A stretch of 43,245 bases of DNA from Streptococcus pseudopneumoniae (GCF_001068775.1 NZ_JWAJ01000081.1:1-43245), one strand, 5' to 3'. Positions 9,033-20,221 are shown, counted from the stretch's first letter. A program made the numbers and translations. The notes: a model not told the origin generated them from the letters alone.

Positions 9033-10211
9033 ATGAATAAAAAAGTATTTGTGTTAGCAGGAGATTACGGTTATATTCGTCAAATCGAAACTACCTTAAA
9101 ATCTATTTGCTATCACAATAGTGATGTCAAGGTTTATATTTTTAATCAGGATATTCCCCAAGAGTGGTTTGTCTCCGTCAGGGAAAAAATGGCATACCGA
9201 AATAGTGAGATAGTTGATATCAAGCTGTTTGGAGGTAATATGCGAAATTGGAGCCTACCACCTGTTGGACAGCACATAAACTTTATGACCTTTGCTCGTT
9301 ATTTTATACCGAGTTTTGTGTCAGAAGATATTGTTTTATATTTAGATTGTGACTTAGTAGTTACACGTGATTTGACAGATCTATTTTCTATTGATTTAAC
9401 CAATAAACCTCTAGCTGCTGCAAAAATCATATATGGTTTAGAAGACAGATTTAATGCAGGAGTGTTACTGATCAATAATGCATATTGGAAGGATAAGGGA
9501 ATCCAGCAGGAACTCATTAACATTACTGAAAGAGAACATGAACACTTACTTGAAGCTGATCAAACAGTTCTCAATCTAGTGATGGGAGAAAATTATGTAT
9601 TATTAGATGACACCTATAATTTTCAGATTGGATATGATCAGTTGGCTGATAGTAGGGGGCAATATTTTATTTTTGAATTGCCTTTGACTCCATTACCAGC
9701 GATTATTCATTATTTGTCTGCTGATAAACCTTGGAATACTTATTCGGTAGGTCGCCTACGTGAAGTTTGGTGGAAATATAATCAACTAGAGTGGTCTCAA
9801 ATAAATAGTCAAGAAGAACTTGTCGTGAAAAAAGCTAAATATCAAGCATTGATCATTACAGGTAGTCAGCAATTAGAACAAATTCATTATCTCATTAAAC
9901 ATTTACCTGAGTATGATCTTCATATTTTAACTTTTACGGATATGGGAGAAATTCTCAGAAGTCTAGCCAGTTATGAGAACATTAAGTTGCATCCAACTGT
10001 TATGAGGTGGATGTGCAGGAAAATGATTGAAGAATGTGATGTTTATCTGGATATCAATCATGAGTTTAAATTTCCTGATGTTTTAGAATGGGTGCAAGAA
10101 GCTAAGAAAACAATTTTAGCGTTTGATAATGTGGCCAATCCTTATCATGTAGATCAAGTATTTCCTCAGGATAATCCTCAGGCTATGGTCGATTTTTTGA
10201 AGGAACTTTAA
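9033..10211 (+). CDS. GT8 family glycosyltransferase with GtfB-like C-terminal module
   Basis: 392 residues. The GT8 domain spans 1-258 with YLDCD (DCD at 105-107), RFNAGVLLIN near 140 and IIHYLSADKPW near 225. The C-module spans 268-392 (DVYLDIN, AFDN). The module is the most diverged of the set: the usual Lys-Pro before the last strand is Lys-Thr. The gene lies 15 nt after the five-domain enzyme with a GGAG ribosome site, so they are co-transcribed. Likely role: another sugar transfer onto the adhesin glycan. Confidence 0.92.
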   Translation: MNKKVFVLAGDYGYIRQIETTLKSICYHNSDVKVYIFNQDIPQEWFVSVREKMAYRNSEIVDIKLFGGNMRNWSLPPVGQHINFMTFARYFIPSFVSEDIVLYLDCDLVVTRDLTDLFSIDLTNKPLAAAKIIYGLEDRFNAGVLLINNAYWKDKGIQQELINITEREHEHLLEADQTVLNLVMGENYVLLDDTYNFQIGYDQLADSRGQYFIFELPLTPLPAIIHYLSADKPWNTYSVGRLREVWWKYNQLEWSQINSQEELVVKKAKYQALIITGSQQLEQIHYLIKHLPEYDLHILTFTDMGEILRSLASYENIKLHPTVMRWMCRKMIEECDVYLDINHEFKFPDVLEWVQEAKKTILAFDNVANPYHVDQVFPQDNPQAMVDFLKEL

Positions 10212-10256
10212 GTCTGTGAGTGGTTTATTTTAAAAATACTAAATTAGAGATTCAAA

Positions 10257-11264
10257 ATGAAAATTAATATTACAAATATTTACGGTATGTCTGGTCAAAG
10301 TACAGCCTTGATCGCCCAGAATGAGACCGTTAAAATTGCAAAAAAGTTAGACTTTCACGAGCTTAGCTTTTACTTTTACAATATCTATAGTGATAGTCAG
10401 GGTGAGTTGAATAGCCGTTTAGATGGCGTTTTAGCTAAGCTGGGTTATGGGGATATCGTTGTTTATCAATCTCCTACATGGAATGGTAGAGAGTATGATC
10501 AGGCTTTTATTAGAAAATGTAAGATTTTAAATACGAAAATCATTACCTTTATCCATGATGTCCCTCCCCTTATGTTTCCATCTAACTATTACTTGATGCC
10601 TGAGTACATTGAAATGTACAACCAATCAGATCTAGTAGTTGTTCCATCAGAGAAAATGAAAGAACGCCTGATTCAGGAAGGTTTAACGGTTCAAAAAATT
10701 ATGATCCAAGGAATGTGGGACCATGTTCACGACTATCCTTTGAGACAGCCTGCTTTTCAGAAAAAACTATCTTTTGCGGGTAGTGTAGAACGTTTTGAAC
10801 ACTTATCCAACTGGGCTTACTCAACCCCACTCGATATTTTTTCCGAGTCTAATCAGGAGAATCATAATCCAAGTGTTTCCTTTAAAGGGTGGAAAACAGA
10901 TCCAGAGTTGCTTTTTGCTTTGTCAGAGGGTGGATTTGGCTTAGTATGGGGAACAAGTGAAAATCCAGCTGATGAGGCAGACTATTATCGATTGAATATC
11001 TCTCATAAAGTCAGCACTTATCTTGCAGCAGGAATTCCAGTAGTAGTACCATCCTATCTCTCAAATGCCAGTTTCATAAAGGAAAAAGGCTTAGGTTATG
11101 TAGTAGATAGTTTGGAAGAAGCCAGTCGTCTTGTAGAGGGAACGACAGCAGAAACTTATCAACAGATGGTTGAAAATGTATACAAAGTTAGTTATGCCTT
11201 GAAACAAGGCTACTTTACAAAAAAATTATTGATTGATGCAGTGATGCAGGTTTTGGATGTTTAG
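10257..11264 (+). CDS. gtf3: Gtf3/Nss-type glucosyltransferase of the adhesin glycosylation pathway
   Basis: 335 residues. The N-terminus MKINITNIYGMSGQS and the blocks FIHDVPPLMF, VVPSEKM and GLVWGTSE are characteristic of Gtf3 (S. parasanguinis), called Nss in the S. gordonii gspB locus. It is a GT-B enzyme that transfers glucose from UDP-Glc to the GlcNAc placed by GtfA/GtfB, the second step of the glycan. The position just before secY2 is the same as nss in the gspB locus. A perfect hairpin and a BOX element separate it from secY2. Confidence 0.9.
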   Translation: MKINITNIYGMSGQSTALIAQNETVKIAKKLDFHELSFYFYNIYSDSQGELNSRLDGVLAKLGYGDIVVYQSPTWNGREYDQAFIRKCKILNTKIITFIHDVPPLMFPSNYYLMPEYIEMYNQSDLVVVPSEKMKERLIQEGLTVQKIMIQGMWDHVHDYPLRQPAFQKKLSFAGSVERFEHLSNWAYSTPLDIFSESNQENHNPSVSFKGWKTDPELLFALSEGGFGLVWGTSENPADEADYYRLNISHKVSTYLAAGIPVVVPSYLSNASFIKEKGLGYVVDSLEEASRLVEGTTAETYQQMVENVYKVSYALKQGYFTKKLLIDAVMQVLDV

Positions 11265-11282
11265 AATAGAATCGTTATGGAT

Positions 11283-11308
11283 TTCCCTCATCCATTAGGA
11301 TGAGGGAA
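11283..11308 (+). other. Perfect 11-bp hairpin without T-tract between gtf3 and secY2
   Basis: TTCCCTCATCC (11283-11293), loop ATTA, GGATGAGGGAA (11298-11308). No T-run follows on either strand, so it is not an ordinary terminator. It could be an RNA processing or 3'-end stabilising hairpin that splits expression of the glycosylation and export halves. Confidence 0.6.
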
Positions 11309-11365
11309 TGCCATTGTTAGCAAAAGATCAATTTATAGATTTAGCTATGTTCATCAGAATATCTC

Positions 11366-11471
11366 ATACTCAATGAAAATCAAAGAGCAAACTAGGAAGC
11401 TAGCCGAAGGCTGTACTCTAAGTACGGTAAGGCGAAGCTGACGTGGTTTGAATTTGATTTTTGAAGAGTAT
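11366..11471. repeat. BOX element, boxC-boxA form (copy 1)
   Basis: About 106 bp starting ATACTCAATGAAAATCAAAG and ending GAAGAGTAT. The inner segment around 11418-11442 matches the well-known BOXA primer site. boxB is absent. It lies in the gtf3-secY2 gap; copies 2 and 3 (22165, 31301) have the same orientation. Confidence 0.9.
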
Positions 11472-11499
11472 CATCACTCGAATAAAGTAGGAGAAACAT

Positions 11500-12729
11500 T
11501 TGAAGAAAAAATTAACATCAGTTGTCGTGAAACGGGTTATGTGGACGATTTCTTTCTTATTCATTTACGTTCTAGGAAGTAGATTGACCCTTCCCTTTGT
11601 AAACGTTAATGACACGAGTTTTTTGGGTGGAACTGCAGCTTTCTTAGCCTTTTCTACGTCTATAACAGGTGGAAATCTTCGGAGTCTTTCCCTATTTTCA
11701 GTTGGACTGTCTCCATGGATGTCGGCGATGATTTTATGGCAAATGTTTAGCATGTCTAAAAAACTTGGTCTGGGTAGTTTACCACTTGAAGTTCAAGATC
11801 GACGAAAAATGATATTAACGTTTGTCATTGCTTTAATCCAAGCACTAGCCATTACTCTAAATCTCCCTATTCAGTCAGGGGTGAATTATGGGCTAGTCTT
11901 GACCATGAATGTTCTACTCTTGATTGCGGGCACCTTTTTCTTAGTCTGGTTATCGGATTTGAATTCTTTGTTTGGTGTCGGAGGGTCTCTAGTTATCTTG
12001 ATGTCAAGTATGGTGTCAAGTATGCCACAAAACATCTTAAAAAGCATCAAGGAGTTAGAAGTTGGCCCCTTATTGATTGTGGCTCTTTTGATGCTCTCAA
12101 TGGTATTTTTAGCGATTGCAGTTAGAGTTCAGAGAGCTCGTTATCGAATTCTGGTAAATAAGATTATGATCCACAATCGCTTTAAACGTTATTCTTATTT
12201 GGATATTTTGCTGAATCCAGCTGGAGGAATGCCCTTTATGTATGCCATGTCCTTGGTATCCATCCCACAATATAGCTTGTTGCTTCTTCAAATGGTTTTG
12301 CCGAAAGAATCGTGGATTGGAGAGTGGATTAGCCGCTTTGCAATTGGTCAGCCAATTTGGGTCTTCACTTATATTGCTGTTTTATTTATATTAGGAATTG
12401 CGTTTGCATTTGTAAATATGAATAGTGAAGAAATTGCTGAGAGAATGAAAAAATCTGGAGAATATATTTATAATATCTATCCTGGAGAAGATACTAGTCG
12501 TTATCTCGGAAAATTGATATTTCGTTTTGCAATCATTGGGTCTATCTATATCGTATTTATGGCAGGATTTCCAATGTTGATTGTCTTATATGATCCGCGC
12601 TATATGCAACTAAGTATGCTTTCAGGCTTATTTTTGATTTTTAATGGAATGGTGTTTAATATCAAGGAAGAAATCGATGCCTTGACATTAAACGAGAATT
12701 ATCGACCACTCTTAGAAATCGATTCATAA
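11500..12729 (+). CDS. secY2: Accessory Sec translocase channel SecY2
   Basis: 409 residues with about ten hydrophobic segments in the SecY arrangement, shorter than housekeeping SecY (about 430-440) through reduced loops. It forms the membrane pore dedicated to the serine-rich repeat glycoprotein, with SecA2 as motor. The start is TTG at 11500, chosen because AGGAG lies about 8 nt upstream and the chain begins [13 protein letters not shown] just before the first membrane span. Asp1 follows after 15 nt. Confidence 0.94.
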   Translation: MKKKLTSVVVKRVMWTISFLFIYVLGSRLTLPFVNVNDTSFLGGTAAFLAFSTSITGGNLRSLSLFSVGLSPWMSAMILWQMFSMSKKLGLGSLPLEVQDRRKMILTFVIALIQALAITLNLPIQSGVNYGLVLTMNVLLLIAGTFFLVWLSDLNSLFGVGGSLVILMSSMVSSMPQNILKSIKELEVGPLLIVALLMLSMVFLAIAVRVQRARYRILVNKIMIHNRFKRYSYLDILLNPAGGMPFMYAMSLVSIPQYSLLLLQMVLPKESWIGEWISRFAIGQPIWVFTYIAVLFILGIAFAFVNMNSEEIAERMKKSGEYIYNIYPGEDTSRYLGKLIFRFAIIGSIYIVFMAGFPMLIVLYDPRYMQLSMLSGLFLIFNGMVFNIKEEIDALTLNENYRPLLEIDS

Positions 12730-12744
12730 TTGTGAGGAGAAGCT

Positions 12745-14319
12745 ATGTATTATTTCATTCCTTTTTTGGAGCGCAACAATCCATCTTGGCAAGCCAATAT
12801 TGTGCCTTGGTATAGGACTCCTTATCGCCTAGAATTTGATGATATATTACACCAAATTCGGATTTTTAAACGTCAAGAATTAGAATCTAAGATGCTATGG
12901 TTGACTTATCATCCTCATCTACGCTACTTGTTACACAGACAAGATTTGTTGGAGTCGGATGTTTTCTCCGTTTTTGATGCTATTCAAAATATTGAAGCTG
13001 AGGAGATGCATCCCTTACAGTTAAAAGACTTGACATGGGATGAAGACTGTGACTTTATCTATACTCCGTTTGTAGTTGTAGTTAAGCAACAAGGGGAACT
13101 CTATGCTCATATTGAATATGGTTCAGAAGGCTTTATCAGCTACATCACGTATTTTAAGGATGACCAAGTTGATTTTATTTGCTATTTTGATGATCGAGGC
13201 TTTTTATCAAGTCTTGTAGAGTATAGGGATCAAAGACCAGCTACTCGTTATTATTACAATGCAAAAGGACAGTGGCAACTGAGGGAAAATTTGCAGGGAG
13301 AAGAGCCAATTGTAAAGATCAATCCAGCAGTAAGCTATCGTTTTGGAAAATTAGTTTATGACAGTATAGATGAAGTCATTTGGGAATTCTTAACAACATT
13401 TTTAAATCAAGACTATCAAGTTGGAGATTCATTTGTTTTGGCAGCTAATACCAAGTTTCAAGATCAATTGTTAAAAAAATTACCAAAAGAAGCTCCAAAA
13501 ATTATAAGTTTCTTTATTGAAAGAAATCAAGCAGATGATTTGCAGGAGCATCGTCAGCTAGTAGAACAGTCTAGATTTTTGATTAGTGATCGGAAAGATT
13601 TTCTTGAGCGATTACAAGAGGTTTATCCACAATTTGCTTCTAAAATGCACCATTTACCATCTTTTGATACGCGCTTGAAGCTGGGACTTAGTCAACGATT
13701 AAAGGAATCAAAAATTTATGTCCAATTGGATATACAGATGCAACAAGATCCAGAAGTCTTGTATGAAATTTTGCATTTTGTTTCGGAAAATCCCTTGACC
13801 GAGGTTGTTTTTTCAGTATTTAATGCAGAAGGTTATCAAATAGAAGCTTTGCAGAAGCAACTCGATTCGCTGATTATGGAACGTCTTAACCCAAGGGATC
13901 TGTTAAAGGATACTGTGGTATCTGATGCGGAAAATACATTAGAGGAAAATACCAGAGATGATTATCGCTTTAAGATTATCAATCTAAATGATGAGATGGG
14001 CTTAATTCGGGAGTTAGAATATACTCGTTTAATTGTTGATTTGAATCCAGTCGCTAATATTTACACACAGATTGCAGGGATTAGTGCAGGAATTCCTCAA
14101 ATCAACTTACAAGAGTCAGAATATGTGTCTCACTTACAAAATGGTTATATTCTATCAGATTTATCAGAGTTTAGTAAAGCTGGGCACTACTTTTTAGATA
14201 CCCTGAAACATTGGAATCAAGCCTTGATTTACTCAATTGATAAGATTCGACAAAATACAGGTGATCAATTTGTAGATAAGTGGGAAAAATGGTTAGAGGA
14301 GGCAAAAAGTGAGCAATAA
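12745..14319 (+). CDS. asp1: Accessory Sec system protein Asp1
   Basis: 524 residues starting MYYFIPFLERNNPSW, the conserved Asp1 N-terminus. Asp1 is a cytoplasmic GT-B-like protein without transferase activity that forms a complex with Asp2 and Asp3 and assists export of the glycosylated adhesin. Its C-terminal part (LIVDLNP, GIPQINLQ) aligns loosely with the GtfB C-terminal half, fitting a glycosyltransferase ancestry. GAGGAGA lies before the ATG. Its end overlaps asp2 by 11 nt. Confidence 0.94.
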   Translation: MYYFIPFLERNNPSWQANIVPWYRTPYRLEFDDILHQIRIFKRQELESKMLWLTYHPHLRYLLHRQDLLESDVFSVFDAIQNIEAEEMHPLQLKDLTWDEDCDFIYTPFVVVVKQQGELYAHIEYGSEGFISYITYFKDDQVDFICYFDDRGFLSSLVEYRDQRPATRYYYNAKGQWQLRENLQGEEPIVKINPAVSYRFGKLVYDSIDEVIWEFLTTFLNQDYQVGDSFVLAANTKFQDQLLKKLPKEAPKIISFFIERNQADDLQEHRQLVEQSRFLISDRKDFLERLQEVYPQFASKMHHLPSFDTRLKLGLSQRLKESKIYVQLDIQMQQDPEVLYEILHFVSENPLTEVVFSVFNAEGYQIEALQKQLDSLIMERLNPRDLLKDTVVSDAENTLEENTRDDYRFKIINLNDEMGLIRELEYTRLIVDLNPVANIYTQIAGISAGIPQINLQESEYVSHLQNGYILSDLSEFSKAGHYFLDTLKHWNQALIYSIDKIRQNTGDQFVDKWEKWLEEAKSEQ

Positions 14320-15841
14320 ATTACAGATTTTGCAGATAGGTAGCAGAAACTGGAGCCATGACTATGAGCTTCCTGAAAATATGGAGTGGCACTTCTTTTG
14401 GCCGAGATCAACGACTGCCATAAAGAAGGTCATGAAAATGGAAGGCTTAAGAACTTTTTCAGCTGTTTTGGTTGAAAATCCTGAGCACTTATCGGATTTG
14501 ATTCCGTTGATGAGAAAGATCACTCCTTATACGATTTTCTACCCTGATACAGCTGAGCCTCAATCAAAAGATGTTCAAGATTTTTTGAAAAAAACTTGCG
14601 CTCAAGCAACAGATTTTTCAAATCCAGCAGAACTTTTGAGACTCCTATCTAAGGCCCTGTTTAGAGGGCAGTATGGGGATAAGTTAGTTTCAATTGATAT
14701 GATTGTCAATCCTGCTTTTACGGGGAAGGTTCGATATAACGGTTATGAAAATCTAGAACTCCTAGGAAAGTACGGCGACGACTTCCGCCCCTTAATCAGC
14801 TGGAAGTATAATATCCGAGCTAGCGAATTTAACCCAGTTGAACTCTGGCTCGAATATGAGAAAGATTGGACTTGTGATATTCGCCTGATCGTTCGAAATA
14901 TTCAAGATGGATCTACTGCTAATTTTGTCAAAGAGCGAGTTTTCACAGTTGAAGATATGCAGTCAGCCTTGGTACTGGATGATGATTTTTCTTCATTTAT
15001 CAGTGTTTCTTTAGAAGCTAGAGGAGCAGGACATTTGAAAATAGGAGCTCTTCACCAGCGTTTAACGCGCTACCAGTTTGGTAAATATGTTCTTGGTGGA
15101 GGCATCATCCATAATGACAAGCGTGAGGAGATCAATTACTTTTTCTATCCAGGAGACTTTAAACCTCCATTGAATATCTACTTCTCTGGTTATCGTCGAG
15201 CCGAAGGATTTGAGGGTTTTGGAATGATAAGATCCTTTGGAGCGCCTTTCCTTCTCTTTCAAGATCCTCGAATTGATGGAGGAGCTTTTTACTTGGGTGA
15301 TGACTATCTTGAGAATGGCGTTCGAAATGTCATTCGAGAACATCTGGATTTGTTAGGATTCTCAAATAAGGAACTTATCCTTTCGGGTATATCCATGGGG
15401 ACCTATGGTGCTATGTATTACAGCTCTTTCTTTGAACCTAAAGCTGTGATTGTTTCAAAACCCTTGACAAATTTGGGCTTGATAGCAGAGAGAGGCAGAC
15501 TTGAGGCACCTGGACTTTTCCCAACCGCCTTTGATATCTTACGCCATCATTCTAAGGGAGATGCTAGCTTAGATGCTATGAGAGCCTTAGATGATCGTTT
15601 TTGGACCCCTTTTAAACAGGCAGATTTTAGTCAAACAATCTTTGGCCTCTCTTATATGAAAGAGGAAGACTATGATCCACGTGCCTATGATGACTTAGTA
15701 GCTGCCCTTTATCATACGGGAGCTCGTATTATGGTCAAGGGGACCTCAGGCCGCCATAACGATGATAATGATACGACTATAATTTGGCTCAAGAATTTTT
15801 ATAAGATGATTTTAGAGCAGGATTTTGGGAGAAAGTTTTAA
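14309..15841 (+). CDS. asp2: Accessory Sec system protein Asp2 (O-acetyltransferase)
   Basis: 510 residues. The start is GTG at 14309 with AGAGGAGG upstream, inside the asp1 end. The C-terminal half is an alpha/beta hydrolase-like acyltransferase: GISMG places the nucleophile at Ser362, the position I recall for the catalytic Ser of S. gordonii Asp2, and GRHND (His483) is a good catalytic His. Known role: acetylates GlcNAc on the adhesin and is also required for its export, in a complex with Asp1 and Asp3. The catalytic residues look intact here. The start of asp3 overlaps its stop (TAATG). Confidence 0.94.
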   Translation: MSNKLQILQIGSRNWSHDYELPENMEWHFFWPRSTTAIKKVMKMEGLRTFSAVLVENPEHLSDLIPLMRKITPYTIFYPDTAEPQSKDVQDFLKKTCAQATDFSNPAELLRLLSKALFRGQYGDKLVSIDMIVNPAFTGKVRYNGYENLELLGKYGDDFRPLISWKYNIRASEFNPVELWLEYEKDWTCDIRLIVRNIQDGSTANFVKERVFTVEDMQSALVLDDDFSSFISVSLEARGAGHLKIGALHQRLTRYQFGKYVLGGGIIHNDKREEINYFFYPGDFKPPLNIYFSGYRRAEGFEGFGMIRSFGAPFLLFQDPRIDGGAFYLGDDYLENGVRNVIREHLDLLGFSNKELILSGISMGTYGAMYYSSFFEPKAVIVSKPLTNLGLIAERGRLEAPGLFPTAFDILRHHSKGDASLDAMRALDDRFWTPFKQADFSQTIFGLSYMKEEDYDPRAYDDLVAALYHTGARIMVKGTSGRHNDDNDTTIIWLKNFYKMILEQDFGRKF

Positions 15842-16326
15842 TGATGATCAAACGGAATAAAGAAATATATTGGGGAGAATTTAAGGGAGCCAGTTTAGGT
15901 GATATGAGGCAAAATACATTTTTGTATGGTTCTATTGTCCTCTATCATTCAAGAGATCATGTTTATCTGGAAAATGCTATGGTGAATTCTGGTACTATGA
16001 TTCATGAGTGGACTTCAAGTTTTAACTTTCAAGGAAATCGCTTAACCCCAACCTTACCTCTTTTAAAAAGGGGATATCGTTACCGTTTGTCTAGTCGGAT
16101 GACTGTGCAACCTCAAAATGGTTTATACTTTAGGCTCATCTTTATGGATCGTTATGATAAGCAGGTTGGTCAAGTGATTGAAAAAGACTTGGATTTCACC
16201 TTTACTTATCCAGAAGAAGCCTATCATTACAGAGTACAGCTGTTGAGTGCAGGATTTCAAGCAGTTGACTTTCATTCATTTTCAATAGAAGAGGACGATT
16301 CTGAGCAAGATGTGGAACAAGAATAG
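15841..16326 (+). CDS. asp3: Accessory Sec system protein Asp3
   Basis: 161 residues, a small soluble beta-rich protein ([10 protein letters not shown] start, [15 protein letters not shown] core) of the Asp3 family. It bridges Asp1/Asp2 and binds the adhesin and SecA2 during export. Two ATG codons lie in tandem at 15841 and 15844; either could start. The acidic tail ([12 protein letters not shown]) overlaps the secA2 start by 17 nt. Confidence 0.92.
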   Translation: MMIKRNKEIYWGEFKGASLGDMRQNTFLYGSIVLYHSRDHVYLENAMVNSGTMIHEWTSSFNFQGNRLTPTLPLLKRGYRYRLSSRMTVQPQNGLYFRLIFMDRYDKQVGQVIEKDLDFTFTYPEEAYHYRVQLLSAGFQAVDFHSFSIEEDDSEQDVEQE

Positions 16327-18688
16327 ACAATTGAGCAAGGTGAACAAAATCTTGCATCAAATCAATCTAAAAAAAGAAGAGATGGCCTCGCTAACAGATA
16401 ATGAATTAGCAGGTAAAACTCAAGAATTTAAAGATAGAATTGCTGCTGGAGAAAGCTTAGACGATCTTTTAGTGGAAGCTTTTGCAGTTGTCAGAGAGGC
16501 TGATAAACGAATCTTAGGGATGTTTCCCTATGATGTACAGGTCATGGGTGGGATTGTTATCCACCAAGGGAATGTTTCGGAAATGAATACTGGTGAAGGT
16601 AAAACCTTGACCGCTACGATGCCAGTCTATCTCAATGCTTTATCAGGGCAAGGTGTTATGCTGGTGACAACCAACGACTATCTTGCCAAGCGTGATGCAG
16701 AGGAGATGGGACAAGTCTATGAGTTTTTAGGTTTGACCATTCGCATTCCCTTTTCTGAAGACGATGATGAAGAGTTAACGCCTGAAGATAAGCGGGAAAT
16801 TTATAGTGCGGATATTGTTTATACTACCAATAGTGGTCTTGGTTTTGACTACTTGATTGATAATCTAGCCTCTAGTGAAGATAAAAAGTACATGCCCGAA
16901 TTTAACTTTGTTATCGTAGATGAGGTAGATTCAGTCTTGCTGGATAGTGCTCAAACTCCCTTGGTCATTTCAGGTTCGCCTAGGGTTCAATCCAATTTTT
17001 ATGGAATTATTGACACCTTGATGACAACTCTAGTTGAGGGCCAAGATTATATTTTTAAAGAAGAGAAAAAAGAAGTCTGGCTCACTACTAAGGGTGCCAG
17101 AACTGCGGAGAGTTTTTTAGGTATTGATAACCTCTATTCTGAAGAACATGGAGTACTAGCAAGACATCTGACCTTTGCTTTACGAGCTCATACCATGTTT
17201 AAAAGGGATAAAGATTATATTATTCGTAAGGGCGAGAAAGACGAAGAGCTAGTGCTGCTAGATCAAAGTACAGGTCGTTTATTAGAAATGACCAAATTAC
17301 AGGGTGGTTTACACCAAGCTATTGAGGCAAAAGAGCATGTTCCCTTGTCTGAAGAAACACGGGCGATGGCCTCCATTACCTACCAAAGCTTATTTAAGAA
17401 GTTTAAAAAAATCTCTGGGATGACTGGGACAGGAAAAGTTGCAGAGAAAGAGTTTTTAGAAACTTATGGGATGTCAGTCATTCGAATTCCTACAAATCGT
17501 CCGAATCAGCGAATTGATTATCCAGACAATCTCTATGTTACCCTACCTGAGAAAGTGTATGCATCGCTTGCTGAGATTAAATATTATCATGAAAAAGGTA
17601 ATCCTTTATTGATTTTTGTTGGATCAGTAGAAATGTCGGAACTCTACTCCTCTCTATTATTACGTGAAGGAATTGCTCATAACGTTTTAAATGCCCATAA
17701 TGCAGCGCGTGAAGCTCAGATGATTGCAGAGTCAGGTCGTATGGGAGCCGTGACAGTTGCGACTTCTATGGCTGGTCGTGGGACTGATATTAAGCTTGGT
17801 CCAGGAGTTGCTGAACTGGGTGGTCTAGTTGTCATTGGTACAGAACGGATGGATAGTAAACGTATTGACTTACAGATTAGAGGACGTTCTGGTCGACAGG
17901 GAGATCCTGGCTTGTCGAAATTTTTTGTCTCACTGGAAGATGATGTGATCAAGAAGTATGGACCTTCTTGGGTCCATAAGATGTATAAGGACTATACCGT
18001 AAATAAACAGATAAGCCCAGAACTTTTAGAAGGAAGACGCTATCGAAAATTAGTAGAAAAAGCGCAGAAGGCAAGCGATAGCGCTGCTAGATCATCAAGA
18101 AGGCAAACCTTAGAGTATGCTGAGAGTATGAATATCCAAAGAGAGATGGTTTATAGTCAAAGAAACCGTTTGATTGATGGTACCGAGGATCTAGATGGTT
18201 TTGTTGTGGATGTACTAGATGAATTCATAAAAAAAAGCTTGTCAGAAGAAGTATTTGAAAGTAGAGAGGAACTCTATCATTTTATCGTTAAAAATATCAG
18301 TTTTCTTTATCATGCAGTTCCTCGCGAGTTGGATATGACAGATAAGGAAGCCATTAGACGAGTTTTAGAGACAACCATCCAAAAAAGTCTACAAGAGAAA
18401 CGAACGCTTCTGGAAACTCATGACTTCTTTTCAGATTTTCAGCGTTTAGCCTTGTTAAAGGCCATAGATGATAACTGGGTAGAACAGGTGGACTACCTGC
18501 AACAACTGAGTCTAGCGATTGGTGGGCAGTCAGCTGCTCAAAAGAATCCTATTGTCGAGTATTACCAAGAAGCCTATCATGGATTCGAAGAAATGAAAAG
18601 GCAAGTCAAGAAGGATATGGTTCGAAATCTTTTATTGAGTCGAGTAGACATTTCACCTGATGGGGAAATTATGGCTTATTTTCCATAA
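16310..18688 (+). CDS. secA2: Accessory Sec ATPase SecA2
   Basis: 792 residues. Walker A GEGKT is at 95-99, the DEVD box follows ([15 protein letters not shown]), and SAT-like and [11 protein letters not shown] motifs mark the second ATPase domain. It ends without the Cys-rich zinc tail of SecA1, as SecA2 proteins do. It drives export of the glycosylated adhesin through SecY2. The start at 16310 lies inside asp3 with only a weak ribosome site, so translational coupling is likely. Confidence 0.95.
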   Translation: MWNKNRQLSKVNKILHQINLKKEEMASLTDNELAGKTQEFKDRIAAGESLDDLLVEAFAVVREADKRILGMFPYDVQVMGGIVIHQGNVSEMNTGEGKTLTATMPVYLNALSGQGVMLVTTNDYLAKRDAEEMGQVYEFLGLTIRIPFSEDDDEELTPEDKREIYSADIVYTTNSGLGFDYLIDNLASSEDKKYMPEFNFVIVDEVDSVLLDSAQTPLVISGSPRVQSNFYGIIDTLMTTLVEGQDYIFKEEKKEVWLTTKGARTAESFLGIDNLYSEEHGVLARHLTFALRAHTMFKRDKDYIIRKGEKDEELVLLDQSTGRLLEMTKLQGGLHQAIEAKEHVPLSEETRAMASITYQSLFKKFKKISGMTGTGKVAEKEFLETYGMSVIRIPTNRPNQRIDYPDNLYVTLPEKVYASLAEIKYYHEKGNPLLIFVGSVEMSELYSSLLLREGIAHNVLNAHNAAREAQMIAESGRMGAVTVATSMAGRGTDIKLGPGVAELGGLVVIGTERMDSKRIDLQIRGRSGRQGDPGLSKFFVSLEDDVIKKYGPSWVHKMYKDYTVNKQISPELLEGRRYRKLVEKAQKASDSAARSSRRQTLEYAESMNIQREMVYSQRNRLIDGTEDLDGFVVDVLDEFIKKSLSEEVFESREELYHFIVKNISFLYHAVPRELDMTDKEAIRRVLETTIQKSLQEKRTLLETHDFFSDFQRLALLKAIDDNWVEQVDYLQQLSLAIGGQSAAQKNPIVEYYQEAYHGFEEMKRQVKKDMVRNLLLSRVDISPDGEIMAYFP

Positions 18689-18700
18689 AAAGGGGACAAT

Positions 18701-20221
18701 ATGACAATTTACAATATAAATTTAGGAATTGGTTGGGCCAGCAGTGGTGTTGAATATGCCCAGGCTTATCGTGCGGGAATTTTCCGCAGCCTGAATCTGC
18801 TGTCGAAGTTTATCTTTACAGATATGATTTTGGGAGATAATATCCAGCACCTAACCGCAAATATCGGTTTTGATGATGATCAGGTTATCTGGCTCTACAC
18901 TCATTTCACAGACATCAAGATTGCACCGACCAGTGTGACGGTAGATGATGTTTTGGCTTACTTTGAAGGTGTAGAAAGCCGTCGTGAAAGAAATGGGAGA
19001 ATTGAACGAATCTTCTTCTCAGATGAAGACAAGTTTATCACTTGTTATTTGGTAGATGAGGAAAAAGATTTTGTCCAACATGTGGAGTATGTGTATGCTG
19101 GTAAATTGATCCGCAAGGATTACTTCTCATATACACGCTACTGCACAGAGTATTTTGCTCCTAAAGATAATGTAGCGACACTCTACCAAAGAACCTTCTA
19201 CAATGAAGATGGGACTCCAGCTTATGAGATGTTCATGAATCAAGGGACCGAGGAAGTCTACCGTTTTAAGGATCGAATCTTATACGGGAAGCCTGCCTTG
19301 ATCCGTTATTTCATGCAGACACTTGGGTTAAGTAAATCAGATCTAGTGATTTTAGACCGTGAAACAGGGATTGGTCAGGTGGTCTTTGAAGAAGCGCGTG
19401 CAGCTCACCTTGCTGTTGTCGTTCACGCTGAGCACTATAGTGAAAATGCGACCAATGATGATTATATCCTTTGGAACAACTATTATGACTACCAGTTTAC
19501 CAATGCAGATAAGGTCGATCTCTTTATCGTTTCAACGGATCGTCAAAAGGAAGTTCTAGAGCAACAGTTTGCTCACTATACCTCGCACGCTCCTAAGATT
19601 GTGACCATTCCAGTTGGAAGTGTTGACCAATTAACAAAACCACAAAAGAGTCGTAAACCATTTTCTCTCATTACAGCTTCGCGTCTAGCCAAGGAAAAAC
19701 ATATTGATTGGCTTGTCAAGGCTGTGATTGAAGCTCATAAGGAATTGCCAGAATTAACCTTTGATATCTACGGTAGTGGTGGCGAAGAAGGACGTCTTCA
19801 TGAGATTATCGCTGCAGGTCAGGCAGAAGAGTATATTAAACTCAAGGGCCATGCAGAACTTTCCCAAATCTATTCACAGTATGAAGTTTATCTAACCGCT
19901 TCTACCAGTGAAGGCTTTGGGTTGACACTCATGGAAGCAATTGGATCAGGCCTGCCATTGATTGGTTTTGATGTTCCTTATGGAAATCAAACCTTCATCG
20001 AAGATGGTGAAAATGGTTACTTGATTCCAAGCTCATCTGACCATGTCGAAGATGAAATCAAGAAAGCTTATGCAGAAAAAATCTGCCAACTGTATTTGGA
20101 GAATCATTTGGAAGGCATGAGAGAAAAATCTTACCAGATTGCTGAGAAATTCTTGACTCAAGAGATTTTGAACAAATGGGAAAATACAATCAAGGAGGTA
20201 GTGGATGATTCAGTTATTTGA
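18701..20221 (+). CDS. gtfA: GtfA subunit of the O-GlcNAc transferase
   Basis: 506 residues. MTIYNINLGIGWASSGVEYA is the classic GtfA N-terminus; a DUF1975 insertion follows. The GT-B C-terminal half has TASTSEGFGLTLMEAIGSG, the EX7E region of GT4. With GtfB it transfers GlcNAc to Ser/Thr of the adhesin, the first step of glycosylation. AAAAGGGG lies before the ATG. Its end overlaps gtfB by 17 nt. Confidence 0.95.
   Translation: MTIYNINLGIGWASSGVEYAQAYRAGIFRSLNLLSKFIFTDMILGDNIQHLTANIGFDDDQVIWLYTHFTDIKIAPTSVTVDDVLAYFEGVESRRERNGRIERIFFSDEDKFITCYLVDEEKDFVQHVEYVYAGKLIRKDYFSYTRYCTEYFAPKDNVATLYQRTFYNEDGTPAYEMFMNQGTEEVYRFKDRILYGKPALIRYFMQTLGLSKSDLVILDRETGIGQVVFEEARAAHLAVVVHAEHYSENATNDDYILWNNYYDYQFTNADKVDLFIVSTDRQKEVLEQQFAHYTSHAPKIVTIPVGSVDQLTKPQKSRKPFSLITASRLAKEKHIDWLVKAVIEAHKELPELTFDIYGSGGEEGRLHEIIAAGQAEEYIKLKGHAELSQIYSQYEVYLTASTSEGFGLTLMEAIGSGLPLIGFDVPYGNQTFIEDGENGYLIPSSSDHVEDEIKKAYAEKICQLYLENHLEGMREKSYQIAEKFLTQEILNKWENTIKEVVDDSVI

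Noticed and set aside
11500..18688. A second housekeeping Sec system
   Set aside because: SecY is short, SecA lacks the zinc tail, and both sit among asp genes, so this is the accessory system and not the general one.
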